Assembly (NCBI RefSeq): GCF_030413175.1
Contig: NZ_CP129212.1
Location: forward strand, 682,001-746,000
DNA length: 64,000 nt
From: Bradyrhizobium roseum
GTDB taxonomy: Bacteria; Pseudomonadota; Alphaproteobacteria; Rhizobiales; Xanthobacteraceae
Direction of reading: 5' to 3'
Below the pieces are notes generated by a model. The model was not told where the DNA came from and searched no databases. It worked only from the letters and a program-made list of their open reading frames with translations. Position numbers and translations under genes: made by a program. Of the stretch, positions 1-8,129 are shown in pieces (position 1 is the stretch's first letter; every line of letters begins with the position of its first letter).

Positions 1-663
1 CAGCTTCTTGATTTCCTTCGGCAGGTCTTCGGCGATGTAATTGGTGATGACGACACGCGGCTCGTGCAGCACGACATGGCCGAGCGCGATACCGTCAGAG
101 AGGATCGCCCCTGATTTGTGCAGGGAGTGCCGCGCCGCCGGCTCCGCGCCCGGCTGCGCCAGCGCCGCCAGTTCGCCGGAGGCGATCATCTCCGCCAGCA
201 CCATGGCGGTGGTCTGCAGCGCCTCGACCTCTTCCTCGACATAGGTGCGCTTGGCGCGGTTCTGTACAACCAGCACGCCGAGCGTATTGCCGGCGCGCAG
301 GATCGGCACGCCGAGGAAGGAGTGGTAGATTTCCTCGCCGGTTTCAGGCCGGAACGAGAACGCCGGGTGGCTTTGCGCGTCCGAGAGGTTCAGCGGGCTG
401 GCTTCGCTGGAGACGAGACCGACCAGACCCTCGTGCGCGGTAAGTACCGTGCGGTGCACGGCGTCGCGGTTCAAGCCCTCGGTAGCATACAGTTCGAGCG
501 TGTTGTCGACGCGCAGCACGTAGCAGGAACAGACCTCGGCCACCATGTTGGCCGCGATCAGCACCACGATCTTGTCCAGGCGCTCCTGCGCCGAGACCTG
601 CTCCGCCATGGTTTCGCGGAGCCGTCTCAACAAGACGCGGGGGCCTCCCGACGCGCTCCGCAT
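1..663 (-). CDS. ptsP: Phosphoenolpyruvate-protein phosphotransferase PtsP (EI-Ntr), N-terminal part
   Basis: First enzyme of the nitrogen phosphotransferase system. It autophosphorylates from PEP and passes phosphate to NPr and then EIIA-Ntr in the cytoplasm. Only the first 221 residues are in the window; the gene runs off the left edge in frame. Residues about 18-165 form the N-terminal GAF domain typical of PtsP (for example EICSCYVLR-type and GVPILRAGNTLGVLVVQN segments). The start of the EI domain follows (HKSGAILSDGIALGHVV). The PEP-binding and catalytic His regions lie outside the window. Start ATG at 663 gives the conserved MRSASGGPRVLLRRLRET N-terminus. It lies about 300 bases downstream of lysC on the same strand, the usual alphaproteobacterial neighbourhood. 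Confidence 0.93.
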   Translation of the reverse strand, partial: MRSASGGPRVLLRRLRETMAEQVSAQERLDKIVVLIAANMVAEVCSCYVLRVDNTLELYATEGLNRDAVHRTVLTAHEGLVGLVSSEASPLNLSDAQSHPAFSFRPETGEEIYHSFLGVPILRAGNTLGVLVVQNRAKRTYVEEEVEALQTTAMVLAEMIASGELAALAQPGAEPAARHSLHKSGAILSDGIALGHVVLHEPRVVITNYIAEDLPKEIKKL

Positions 664-962
664 GTGCTGGTATCCTCCCCCCGCGAGTCCAGGCCGCCGG
701 GCCGGCGGCTGGCGTAAAACGCTCGAAAACAACAATTTTATTCATTCGGCGCGGTCGCAGGCACCTGATTCCAGCCGAATCGGGATTGCCAAAACCGTCG
801 CAAAGTTTGCGGCAACCCACCTCACAGGCCTATAGCCAATCGAGGCTTGTTTTGCCAAGCAAAACGCCTGCCAATACCAATAACGTGTGTGTCAGCGCCG
901 ATGCTGCGGGCGCGAAGCCCGCGAGCTGTCAGACCATGCGTCAAATTTGAGAGAAAATTGTT
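664..962. other. Intergenic region between lysC and ptsP
   Basis: These 299 bases separate the lysC stop from the ptsP start, both on the minus strand. A 6-bp GC stem with a 5-base loop (906-922, GCGGGC/GCCCGC) sits about 40 bases past the lysC stop. It lacks a T-run on the minus strand, so it is at best a weak terminator or processing hairpin. The ptsP promoter must also lie here, but no convincing -35/-10 pair was found. No convincing small gene is visible. Confidence 0.4.
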
Positions 963-2216
963 CTAGGCCTGATCGAGCCCGTAGAGGGTGTGCAGCGTAC
1001 GCACCGCCAACTCGGTATAGGCGGCGTCGATCAGCACCGAAAATTTGATCTCGGAGGTGGTGATGGCGCGGATGTTGATATTGCGCTCGGCCAGCGCCTT
1101 GAACGCCTTTGCCGCGACGCCGGCGTGGCTGCGCATGCCGCTGCCGATCACCGAGACCTTGGAGACGTCGGTGGCGCTGTCGAGCCTGGCGTAGCCGATC
1201 TTGTCCTTCGACGAGGTGATGGTGTCGCGGGCGCGGTTATAGTCGGAGGCCGGCACCGTGAAGGTGAGGTCGGTCGCCTTGCCGTCCTCGGAGACGTTCT
1301 GGACGATCATGTCGACATTGATGTTGGCGTCCGCCAGCGGCCCGAAGATCGCGGCGGCAACGCCGGGCTTGTCCTGGATCTGGCGCAGCGAAATCTGGGC
1401 TTCGTCCTTGGAGAAGGCGATACCGGTGACGACGTGGCTTTCCATGATTTCCTCCTCGCTGCAGATCAGCGTGCCCGGCGGCGTGCCGTGCGGGTCGATA
1501 TCCTCGGGCTTGTCGAAGCTGGAGCGGACGAACACCGGCATGTTGTGCACCATGCCGAGTTCCACCGATCGCACCTGGAGGACCTTGGCGCCCAGCGAGG
1601 CCAGTTCCAGCATGTCCTCGAAGGCGATCTTGTCGAGCCGCTTTGCCTTGGGAACCACCCGCGGGTCGGTCGTGTAGACGCCGTCGACGTCGGTATAGAT
1701 GTCGCAGCGATCGGCGCGAATCGCGGCCGCGATCGCTACCGCCGAGGTATCGGAGCCGCCGCGTCCGAGCGTAGTGATACGGTTGGTCTGCGGGTTGATG
1801 CCCTGGAAGCCGGCGATGACGGCGACCTCCTTGCGATCGGCGAAACGATTCATGATCTCGCTGCCGTCGATTTCGAGAATCCGCGCCGAGGCGTGGGCGT
1901 CCGAGGTCACAATCGGTATTTGCCAACCCTGCCAGGAGCGGGCCTGGATACCCATGCCCTGCAGCACGATAGCGAGCAGGCCGGACGTGACTTGTTCGCC
2001 GGACGCCACCACAGCGTCATATTCGCGGGCATCATGCAGCGGCGACGCGTCGCGGCACCAGTCCACGAGTTCGTTGGTCTTGCCGGACATGGCCGACACG
2101 ACGACGGCGACATCGTGCCCGGCGTCGACCTCGCGCTTGACGTGCCGCGCGACGTTGCGGATGCGTTCGATATTGGCGACGGACGTACCGCCGAATTTCA
2201 TCACGAGGCGGCCCAT
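963..2216 (-). CDS. lysC: Aspartate kinase
   Basis: Phosphorylates L-aspartate with ATP, the first committed step to lysine, threonine, methionine and diaminopimelate. The 417-residue protein opens with the kinase motif VMKFGGTS (residues 5-12). It also has SAMSGKTNELV, TLGRGGSDTSAVA (nucleotide site) and the aspartate-binding YTDVDGVYTTDPR. Two ACT domains fill the C-terminus from about residue 265 (VTGIAFSKDEAQISL, VSVIGSGMRSHAGVAAKAF), so feedback control by lysine and/or threonine is expected. ATG at 2216 was chosen because conserved sequence begins immediately (MGRLVMKFGG). The open frame continues upstream to 2546, but that extension resembles no aspartate kinase. Confidence 0.97.
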   Translation of the reverse strand: MGRLVMKFGGTSVANIERIRNVARHVKREVDAGHDVAVVVSAMSGKTNELVDWCRDASPLHDAREYDAVVASGEQVTSGLLAIVLQGMGIQARSWQGWQIPIVTSDAHASARILEIDGSEIMNRFADRKEVAVIAGFQGINPQTNRITTLGRGGSDTSAVAIAAAIRADRCDIYTDVDGVYTTDPRVVPKAKRLDKIAFEDMLELASLGAKVLQVRSVELGMVHNMPVFVRSSFDKPEDIDPHGTPPGTLICSEEEIMESHVVTGIAFSKDEAQISLRQIQDKPGVAAAIFGPLADANINVDMIVQNVSEDGKATDLTFTVPASDYNRARDTITSSKDKIGYARLDSATDVSKVSVIGSGMRSHAGVAAKAFKALAERNINIRAITTSEIKFSVLIDAAYTELAVRTLHTLYGLDQA

Positions 2217-2389
2217 GACGACGCGTGCATTCCCTGTGAGGATAAGTAAGGTGGCCCGCACGAAATTTGAGCGCCCGGGCCGAAAGCGGCGTATACATAG
2301 CGGCGCGGTTCGGGGCAAGCAACCAGCTTGGTTTCCGGACCAAAAATGTCGCAAATCGCTGGCGTAACGGGTTAATTCAGGACGGGCGT

Positions 2390-2869
2390 ATGGGCCGGTA
2401 TATCGACGAAATCCTTCAACCCGGCGAGAAGGTGCTGTATTCGACCAACGCGCACTGGATCTACTTCCTGCCGGCGATTCTGGGGTGGATTGCAGCCGCC
2501 GTCTTCCTCGTGGCCTCGGGCATGGTACCGCCGGGTTCTCCGGCACTGGTATGTCTGTCGCTCGCGGCGATTGCGGCCATCTTTGCGTTGTTCAAGACCG
2601 CGACCGCCTGGTTCCACCGCTGGACCACCGAGACCGACGTCACCAATTATCGCGTCGTCCACAAGACCGGTTTCATCCAGCGGCAGACGTTCGAGATGAG
2701 TGTGGACAAGGTCGAGAGCGTCGACGTCAACCAGAGCATCCTCGGCCGCCTCTTCAACTACGGCGACGTGACGGTGCTGGGGGTCGGCGAGGGCGGCAAG
2801 ACCCTCGACATGATTGCCTCGCCGCTGTCGTTCCGTAATGCCATCACCGCACGACCGGCCGGCGTATAA
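2390..2869 (+). CDS. Bacterial PH-domain (bPH2/YdbS-like) membrane protein
   Basis: A 159-residue inner-membrane protein. After a short cytoplasmic head (MGRYIDEILQPGEKVLY) come two transmembrane helices, about residues 22-46 and 52-77. A C-terminal bacterial pleckstrin-homology-like domain follows, with the family signature TNYRVVHKTGFIQR and ESVDVNQSILGRLFNYGDV. The molecular role of this family is not established; it is common and usually of about this length. The gene is divergent from lysC and stops 3 bases before the ubiG start, so it probably shares a transcript with ubiG. ATG at 2390 was preferred to upstream in-frame starts, which would add a non-conserved leader. Confidence 0.85.
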   Translation: MGRYIDEILQPGEKVLYSTNAHWIYFLPAILGWIAAAVFLVASGMVPPGSPALVCLSLAAIAAIFALFKTATAWFHRWTTETDVTNYRVVHKTGFIQRQTFEMSVDKVESVDVNQSILGRLFNYGDVTVLGVGEGGKTLDMIASPLSFRNAITARPAGV

Positions 2870-2872
2870 ATC

Positions 2873-3637
2873 ATGACCATGCAGCAGAATTCACCCGCTG
2901 GTCTTTCCACCGGCAGCTCGGTCGACCCGGCCGAAATCGCAAAATTCTCAAAACTCTCGGACGAGTGGTGGGACCCCAAGGGCAAGATGGCCCCGCTGCA
3001 CAAGATCAATCCGCTGCGGCTGGCCTATATCCGCGACGCCGCCTGCCGCAAGTTCGATCGCAACGCCAAGAGCCTGAGCTGCCTGTCGGGCCTGCGCATG
3101 CTCGATATCGGGTGCGGCGCGGGCCTGCTGTGCGAGCCGTTTACCCGGCTCGGCGCGCAGGTGATCGGGATCGACCCGTCTGCGACCAACATCGCCGCGG
3201 CCAAGCTGCATGCCGACAAGGCTCATCTGTCGATCGACTACCGCTGTACCACGATTGAGGAAATGGACGTGCGCGAGCGCTTCGACATCGTGCTGGCGAT
3301 GGAAGTGGTCGAGCACGTCACCGATGTCGGTGCCTTCCTCGCCCGCTGTTCAGCGATGATGAAGCCCGGCGGATTGATGGTGGTCTCGACGCTGAACCGC
3401 AACTGGAAGAGCTTTGCGCTCGCCATCGTCGGCGCCGAATACGTGCTGCGCTGGTTGCCGCGCGGCACCCATCAATGGGACAAGTTCGTTACCCCCGAGG
3501 AACTGGCGCAGCATCTCGCCAACAACAAGCTCACCATCACCGACCAGGCCGGCGTGGTCTACAATCCGCTTGCCGACCGCTGGAATATCTCGTCCGACAT
3601 GGGCGTGAACTACATGGTGGTGGCGGAGGGAGCGTAG
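2873..3637 (+). CDS. ubiG: Bifunctional 2-polyprenyl-6-hydroxyphenol methylase / 3-demethylubiquinol 3-O-methyltransferase
   Basis: Carries out both O-methylation steps of ubiquinone synthesis using S-adenosylmethionine, acting peripherally at the inner membrane. The 254-residue product shows the UbiG hallmark [11 protein letters not shown] (25-35) and SAM motif I LDIGCGAG (77-84). It also has the MEVVEHV post-motif II and the membrane-contact stretch [26 protein letters not shown], split here by function rather than position. The ending SDMGVNYMV is typical. It is tightly coupled to the PH-domain gene upstream. A palindromic repeat begins just past its stop. Confidence 0.97.
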   Translation: MTMQQNSPAGLSTGSSVDPAEIAKFSKLSDEWWDPKGKMAPLHKINPLRLAYIRDAACRKFDRNAKSLSCLSGLRMLDIGCGAGLLCEPFTRLGAQVIGIDPSATNIAAAKLHADKAHLSIDYRCTTIEEMDVRERFDIVLAMEVVEHVTDVGAFLARCSAMMKPGGLMVVSTLNRNWKSFALAIVGAEYVLRWLPRGTHQWDKFVTPEELAQHLANNKLTITDQAGVVYNPLADRWNISSDMGVNYMVVAEGA

Positions 3638-3646
3638 GGTTCTATG

Positions 3647-3766
3647 GTCGTCCCGGCGAACGCCGGGATCCATACTCTGCGGCGCTAATCGGGTTACGAG
3701 ACTTCTATTATTCGTGCTCGCATGAGAGAGCACGGCGTATAGGTCCCGGCTCAAGGCCGGGACGAC
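3647..3766. repeat. Palindromic intergenic repeat, family A (GTCGTCCCGG ends)
   Basis: A 120-base element with terminal inverted repeats GTCGTCCCGG (3647-3656) and CCGGGACGAC (3757-3766). Each end holds its own hairpin: CCCGGC/GCCGGG around GAAC at 3652-3667, and around TCAAG at 3745-3761. A second copy with the same plan is at 32340-32461. It lies between ubiG and the EamA gene and could act as a transcript-end structure for ubiG. REP/MITE-like elements of this kind are abundant in Bradyrhizobium intergenic DNA. Confidence 0.8.
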
Positions 3767-3867
3767 TCGAGGACCTTGGCGCGCAATCCTGTCATGACGC
3801 CGATTCTGTTGACCTGACGCATCCCGCCCGCCACGGTGCCGCGACCTTACCCGCCGGTTTCCCCCAA

Positions 3868-4767
3868 ATGTTCACCGTCGCCTCGCTCTGGATTCCCTTC
3901 ACCATCGTCGCTGCGCTCGGCCAGGTCGCGCGCAATGCGATGCAACGATCGTTGACGGGGCCGCTCGGCACCTGGGGCGCGACCAATATCCGCTTCCTGT
4001 TCGGCTTCCCGTTCTCGATCGTGTTCTTTGTGGTTGTCGTGGCCGTCACCGGCGACGGCGTGCCTTGGCCGACGGCGACTTTCTGGCCGTGGCTGCTGTT
4101 GGGTGCGCTGAGCCAGATCCTCGCCACCGGCCTGATGCTGCTGGCGATGAACGATCGCTCGTTCGTGGTGACGACGGCCTACCTGAAGACCGAGGCGATC
4201 CAGACCGCGATCTTCGGCTTCATTTTTCTAGGCGATCATCTGACGCTGCTGAAGGTGGTTGCCATCATGATCGCCACCATCGGCGTGGTGATCACGGCGC
4301 TGCGGCCGGGCGGCGAGAAGGGGTTTGCCGAACTGAAGCCGACCATCATCGGCCTGGTCGCCGCCGGCTGTTTCGCGCTGTCGGCGATCGGCTTTCGCGG
4401 TGCCATCATCACGGTGCCGGGCGTGTCGTTCGTGACGGCAGCGTCCTACACGCTGGTGTGGGGATTGTTCGTGCAGACGCTGGTCCTGACCGTCTATCTG
4501 GTCGCCCGCGCGCCCGATGTGCTCAAGAAGATTTTTGGATTGTGGAAGCCATCGATGCTCGCGGGCTTCATGGGCGCGTTCGCCTCGCAGTTCTGGTTTT
4601 TGGCGTTCGCGCTGACGGCGGCGGCCAACGTGCGCACGCTGGCGTTGGTCGAGGTGCTGTTCGCGCAGGCCGTGTCGTATTATTCGTTCAAGCAGCCGCT
4701 GTCGGCGCGTGAACTGTTTGGCATCGCGCTGATCGTGGCGGGTGTGGCGCTGCTGGTGGCGGTGTAG
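3868..4767 (+). CDS. EamA/DMT-family membrane exporter
   Basis: A 299-residue integral membrane protein with about ten hydrophobic helices arranged as two EamA repeats, as in drug/metabolite transporters (for example SFVVTTAYLKTEAIQTAIFGF and the late ANVRTLALVEVLFAQAVSYYSF, a typical EamA helix region). It probably exports a small metabolite; the substrate cannot be read from sequence. ATG at 3868 was chosen because it places the first helix directly at the N-terminus. The open frame extends upstream through the repeat and is not credible as protein. It is flanked by palindromic repeats on both sides, so it is likely a single-gene unit. Confidence 0.85.
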   Translation: MFTVASLWIPFTIVAALGQVARNAMQRSLTGPLGTWGATNIRFLFGFPFSIVFFVVVVAVTGDGVPWPTATFWPWLLLGALSQILATGLMLLAMNDRSFVVTTAYLKTEAIQTAIFGFIFLGDHLTLLKVVAIMIATIGVVITALRPGGEKGFAELKPTIIGLVAAGCFALSAIGFRGAIITVPGVSFVTAASYTLVWGLFVQTLVLTVYLVARAPDVLKKIFGLWKPSMLAGFMGAFASQFWFLAFALTAAANVRTLALVEVLFAQAVSYYSFKQPLSARELFGIALIVAGVALLVAV

Positions 4768-4774
4768 CTCAAGT

Positions 4775-4927
4775 CGTCATTCCGGGGCGCGCGAAGCACG
4801 AACCCGGAATCCAAGCCGCCGCAAGGTCGGTCTAAATATGATAACGGGCACCAACCGCGTGGAGAGTTGGATTCTCAGATGTGCAATTGCACATCATAGT
4901 TCACGCTGCGCGTGCCCCGGAATGACG
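4775..4927. repeat. Palindromic intergenic repeat, family B (CGTCATTCCGGGGC ends)
   Basis: A 153-base element bounded by perfect 14-base inverted repeats, CGTCATTCCGGGGC at 4775-4788 and its complement at 4914-4927. It starts 7 bases after the EamA stop and ends 8 bases before the DUF1178 stop, filling a convergent gap. An internal perfect 18-base palindrome (4878-4895, GATGTGCAATTGCACATC) lies near the right arm. It is a MITE-like non-coding element, and the paired arms could fold into a bidirectional terminator. Confidence 0.8.
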
Positions 4928-4935
4928 GGCGAGGC

Positions 4936-5403
4936 TCAGTTCCGGTCGTCCGGCAGCACCGGCAGTGGGGAGACCTCGACGCCCTCGTCGATCAGTGCGC
5001 GCGCTTCTTCGGCTGAGGCCTCGCCGTAGATCGGGCGATGCTCGATATCGCCGTAATGCATCTTGCGCGCTTCGTTGGGGAACCGTTCGCCGACATTGTC
5101 GGCGTTCTTGACGATGTGATCGCGCAATTCCTTGATCTTGGCGCGTAGCTCGCGCTCCTGCGCCATCAGGAGCGGTGTTGATTCCGATGATGCCGTGACT
5201 TCGGCGGTCGGCGCCTGCGGGGCGGTATCGCGGCCCTTCTTGCTCACGATCCGCGGGGCCATGATGGCGCGCTCAACCTTGGCCGAGCCGCAGGAGGGGC
5301 AGCTCACCAGCTTGCGCTTCTCCTGGCTTTCGTAGGCCGCCGAGCTTTGAAACCAGCTTTCGAACGTATGGCCCTTCTCGCAGCGAAGGTTGTAGCGGAT
5401 CAT
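4936..5403 (-). CDS. DUF1178 family protein
   Basis: A 155-residue protein of unknown function. The N-terminus MIRYNLRCEKGHTFESWF and the CPSC pair (C8, C35, C38) suggest a small zinc-ribbon head that could bind metal or nucleic acid. The C-terminus is charged and ends in a conserved segment with FPNEARKMHYGD. Its start overlaps the nitrilase stop by 4 bases (ATGA), so it is translated from the comF-grxC-nit transcript. The family is widespread in alpha- and betaproteobacteria next to the same nitrilase-like gene, hinting at a shared but undefined role. Confidence 0.85.
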   Translation of the reverse strand: MIRYNLRCEKGHTFESWFQSSAAYESQEKRKLVSCPSCGSAKVERAIMAPRIVSKKGRDTAPQAPTAEVTASSESTPLLMAQERELRAKIKELRDHIVKNADNVGERFPNEARKMHYGDIEHRPIYGEASAEEARALIDEGVEVSPLPVLPDDRN

Positions 5404-6278
5404 ACCGAACCCCGGACGAGGTGCAGATGCTCCGGGCCCGCCTTGGGATCGGCGAGGCCGAAACGCCGGCCATGCTGCAGCGACGGCACGGTTTTGCGCG
5501 CGGTCTCGACCCTCGATGTGTCGATCTCGGCGAGGAATACGCCGGGCTCGACGCCGCCCTCGGCAAGAATCTCGCCCCAGGGCGCGATGATCAGCGAATG
5601 GCCGTAGGTCTCGCGCTTGTTCTCATGCATGCCGCACTGCGCGGCGGCGAACACGAAGCAGCCGGTCTCGATGGCGCGGGCGCGCAGCAGCGTGTGCCAA
5701 TGCGCCTCGCCGGTCTTGCGCGTGAACGCTGACGGCACCGTGAGGAACGACGCGCCGGCTTCGGCCAGCGCGCGATACAGCGCCGGAAAGCGCACGTCGT
5801 AGCAGATCGTCAGCCCGATGCGGCCCCACGGCAGATCCGAGATCACGGCCGTTTCGCCCGGCTGGTAGTTGGCGGATTCGCGATAGCTCTCGCCGCCGGG
5901 CAGGTCGATATCGAACATGTGGATCTTGTCGTAGCTCGCCAGCACGCTGCCATCGGGGGCGATCAGGAACGAGCGGTTGACGGCGCGATCCGGCGAGAAG
6001 CGCAGCGCCAGCGAGCCGATATGGAGATGGATTTTCAGCTCCTTCGCCAGATCGCGATAAGCCTTCAGCGAGAGGTCATCTTCCTCCGATGCCAGATGCT
6101 CGAACAGCGCCGTACGGTTCAGCTGCATCATGTTGCTCACCTCGGGGGTGAGCACGTAATCCGCCCCTTGGGCCGCGGCCTCGCGTATCAGTTTCGTGCC
6201 TTGCTCAAGGCTTGGCCCGGGCAACAATCCGGTGCGCATCTGCACCATGGCGGCGGTAAAGGTGGAACCATCGCTCAT
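5400..6278 (-). CDS. Carbon-nitrogen hydrolase, Nit1-like (probable deaminated-glutathione amidase)
   Basis: A 292-residue nitrilase-superfamily enzyme. The Glu-Lys-Cys triad is visible as E46 (VLTPEVSN), K118 (SYDKIHMFDID) and C159 (GLTICYDVRFP). The sequence closely fits the Nit1/NitFhit branch, whose known activity is hydrolysis of deaminated glutathione, a metabolite-repair reaction. Location next to a glutaredoxin gene supports a glutathione link, but substrate is inferred. Its start overlaps the grxC stop by 4 bases and its stop overlaps the DUF1178 start by 4 bases, so the three are translationally coupled. Confidence 0.9.
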   Translation of the reverse strand: MSDGSTFTAAMVQMRTGLLPGPSLEQGTKLIREAAAQGADYVLTPEVSNMMQLNRTALFEHLASEEDDLSLKAYRDLAKELKIHLHIGSLALRFSPDRAVNRSFLIAPDGSVLASYDKIHMFDIDLPGGESYRESANYQPGETAVISDLPWGRIGLTICYDVRFPALYRALAEAGASFLTVPSAFTRKTGEAHWHTLLRARAIETGCFVFAAAQCGMHENKRETYGHSLIIAPWGEILAEGGVEPGVFLAEIDTSRVETARKTVPSLQHGRRFGLADPKAGPEHLHLVRGSV

Positions 6279-6547
6279 GAGGAGGCCTTTTCTCCGGCGA
6301 GCAAGCCGTCGAGCTTGCCCGCGCGGTCCAGCGCGTAAAGCTCGTCACAGCCGCCGACATGGGTTGTGCCGATGAAGATTTGCGGAAAGGTCGAGCCGTG
6401 TCCGGCACGCTCGTACATCTGCTCGCGATAGGCCGGTTCGTCCGCCACGTTCAATTCGGTGAACGCGGCATTCTTGCGCGTCAGCAGTGATTTGGCGGCG
6501 GTGCAGTAGCCGCAGCCCGGGCGGGTGTAGATTTCAATGGCGGTCAT
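6275..6547 (-). CDS. grxC: Glutaredoxin 3 (dithiol, class I)
   Basis: A 90-residue glutathione-dependent thiol-disulfide oxidoreductase. The dithiol active site CGYC spans residues 12-15 after the first beta strand (IEIYTRPG). The cis-Pro element FPQIFIG and the glutathione-contact GGCDEL follow. Length is normal for GrxC. It sits 29 bases downstream of comF and overlaps the nitrilase gene, forming a comF-grxC-nit-DUF1178 operon. The cytoplasmic role is reduction of glutathionylated proteins and supply of electrons to reductases. Confidence 0.95.
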   Translation of the reverse strand: MTAIEIYTRPGCGYCTAAKSLLTRKNAAFTELNVADEPAYREQMYERAGHGSTFPQIFIGTTHVGGCDELYALDRAGKLDGLLAGEKASS

Positions 6548-6576
6548 GGGGCGCTCTGATTTGGCAAGTACTTGAA

Positions 6577-7386
6577 TTATATGGGAGCGCGGTGGCTGTC
6601 CACAACCCGCGCGAATACCAGCACGTCGACCTGCGCGGCCTTGGCGCGCAGCAGCGCCCGGGCGCAGGCGTCCGTCGTGGCGCCCGAGGTGAGCACGTCG
6701 TCGATCAGAACGACGCGGCGGCCGGCGATGTCAGCGCTGCGGTCCGGCGCGACCTTGAAGGCGCCCTGAACGTTGGTGGCGCGCTGCGGCCGCGACAGTC
6801 CGATCTGCTGCGCGGTTGGGCGGATGCGCCGGAGCGCCTCGGTGGCCAGTTTCACCCCGCTTTGGCGCGAAATCACCCGCGCCAGTGCGCCCGACTGGTT
6901 GTAGCGGCGGCTCCAGCCGCGCCGCCAGTGCAGCGGAACCGGCACCAGCACGTCGGCCTGGCCAAGCAATTCCTGTCCGGCGCGGGCCATCCAGCGGCCC
7001 ATGGCCGGCGCGAGATCGGTGCGGTCCTGGTATTTCAACGCATGCACCAGCGTGCGGGCGACGTCGTCATAGCGTACCGCGGCGCGGGCGCGCTGGTAGG
7101 CGGGTGGGCTGGCGATCGCCTCCATCGACAGCAGGTCCGGTCCCGGATCGTAAACAAAGGGTATCCCGAGCCGCGGGCAATAAGGCGGTTCGATGAACGA
7201 CAGCTTTGCCCAGCACGAAGCGCAGACGCCCTCGCCATCGACCGGCTCGCGGCAGGACACGCACTGCGTCGGCAGCGCGATGTCGAGCGCGAGTTTTGGC
7301 AGATGCGCGAACGCATCGCGACAGGCGTTCAACGCGCCGCGCAGGTGGCTGGTGACGGAGCGTGGTGGTGATGCCTCGGCGTCCAT
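6577..7386 (-). CDS. comF: ComF family phosphoribosyltransferase-like protein
   Basis: A 269-residue ComF/GntX-type protein. The N-terminus holds a four-Cys zinc finger (C42, C45, C55, C58). The C-terminus holds a PRTase fold with the PRPP-binding loop VVLIDDVLTSGATT at 225-238. The middle shows the family motif PVPLHWRRGWSRRYNQS. In competent bacteria ComF helps DNA uptake. In alphaproteobacteria its role is unclear, though domain structure is kept. It is the first gene of the four-gene minus-strand operon ending with DUF1178. Confidence 0.9.
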   Translation of the reverse strand: MDAEASPPRSVTSHLRGALNACRDAFAHLPKLALDIALPTQCVSCREPVDGEGVCASCWAKLSFIEPPYCPRLGIPFVYDPGPDLLSMEAIASPPAYQRARAAVRYDDVARTLVHALKYQDRTDLAPAMGRWMARAGQELLGQADVLVPVPLHWRRGWSRRYNQSGALARVISRQSGVKLATEALRRIRPTAQQIGLSRPQRATNVQGAFKVAPDRSADIAGRRVVLIDDVLTSGATTDACARALLRAKAAQVDVLVFARVVDSHRAPI

Positions 7387-7440
7387 GGGGGGAGGCTAGC
7401 GCCGGGGCGGGCGCGGCTCAAGCCGCAAGATGTTGTCACG

Positions 7441-8031
7441 CTACAACAGCATTTCGTTGTGCTGGCGTAATATCGCTCGCGCGCTGCGGGTCTCGCCGTG
7501 CTGGCTCGGCGCGATCGCATCATAGGCCAGCCGCATTTGGCGCGCTGCCGTCGCCGGCGCAACGGCGCCGATGCCAGTGCCAAGTCCCGGAACGAGCAAG
7601 GTCCGAATTGGCGTCTTCGTGCGTGCGTTGTGCGTCAGCACAGCAATCAACGCAGCCCGGAAGGCCAGATACACATTGACTGTCGCGCTGATGTTCGAGG
7701 GTATCCGCATCGTCGGCGCGCTAATCAAATATGGGATATAGTCGTGGCCGGTAGGCACGACTACGGCTTGCCCAACCGGCAGTTCGCCATAATGCTGCTC
7801 CGCGAGCAGGCCTTGCAGCGCTGTTTGAAGCTCCCACCCGAAATATTTCGAATACAGCAAGTCGATCCCACCATCCATGAAACCAAAGCTATTAGCCGGG
7901 CTAACGATGGCGTCCGCCTTGTGTTCGAAGATGTCGCCGCGAGATACGTGCACTTCGGGTACGTCGGCAAAAGCCTGTTCCCAAGCCTTGACGATGCCTG
8001 CATTGATGTCTCGAAGATGAACCGCGAGCAT
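7441..8031 (-). CDS. Macro-domain (ADP-ribose-binding) protein
   Basis: A 196-residue single-domain macro protein. Signatures are GDIF (32-35), the ribose-contact PANSFGFMDGG (45-55) and the phosphate loop PGLGTGIG (148-155). Such proteins bind or hydrolyse ADP-ribose derivatives; removal of ADP-ribose from proteins or tRNA-repair by-products is plausible. ATG at 8031 starts at the conserved domain edge. ATG at 8073, with GGAGG about 14 bases upstream, is an alternative that would add 14 residues. The gene is visibly less GC-rich than its neighbours and uses more A/T-ending codons, suggesting acquisition by transfer. Confidence 0.85.
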   Translation of the reverse strand: MLAVHLRDINAGIVKAWEQAFADVPEVHVSRGDIFEHKADAIVSPANSFGFMDGGIDLLYSKYFGWELQTALQGLLAEQHYGELPVGQAVVVPTGHDYIPYLISAPTMRIPSNISATVNVYLAFRAALIAVLTHNARTKTPIRTLLVPGLGTGIGAVAPATAARQMRLAYDAIAPSQHGETRSARAILRQHNEMLL

Positions 8032-8129
8032 GAGGAATATCCGTATCCGTATGACAAAAGAATAGCGGTCCATCTGGCAGCTCTCAACCTCCGGATTGCC
8101 AGCGTAGGGCGGGCAGCGTACCAACCGGC

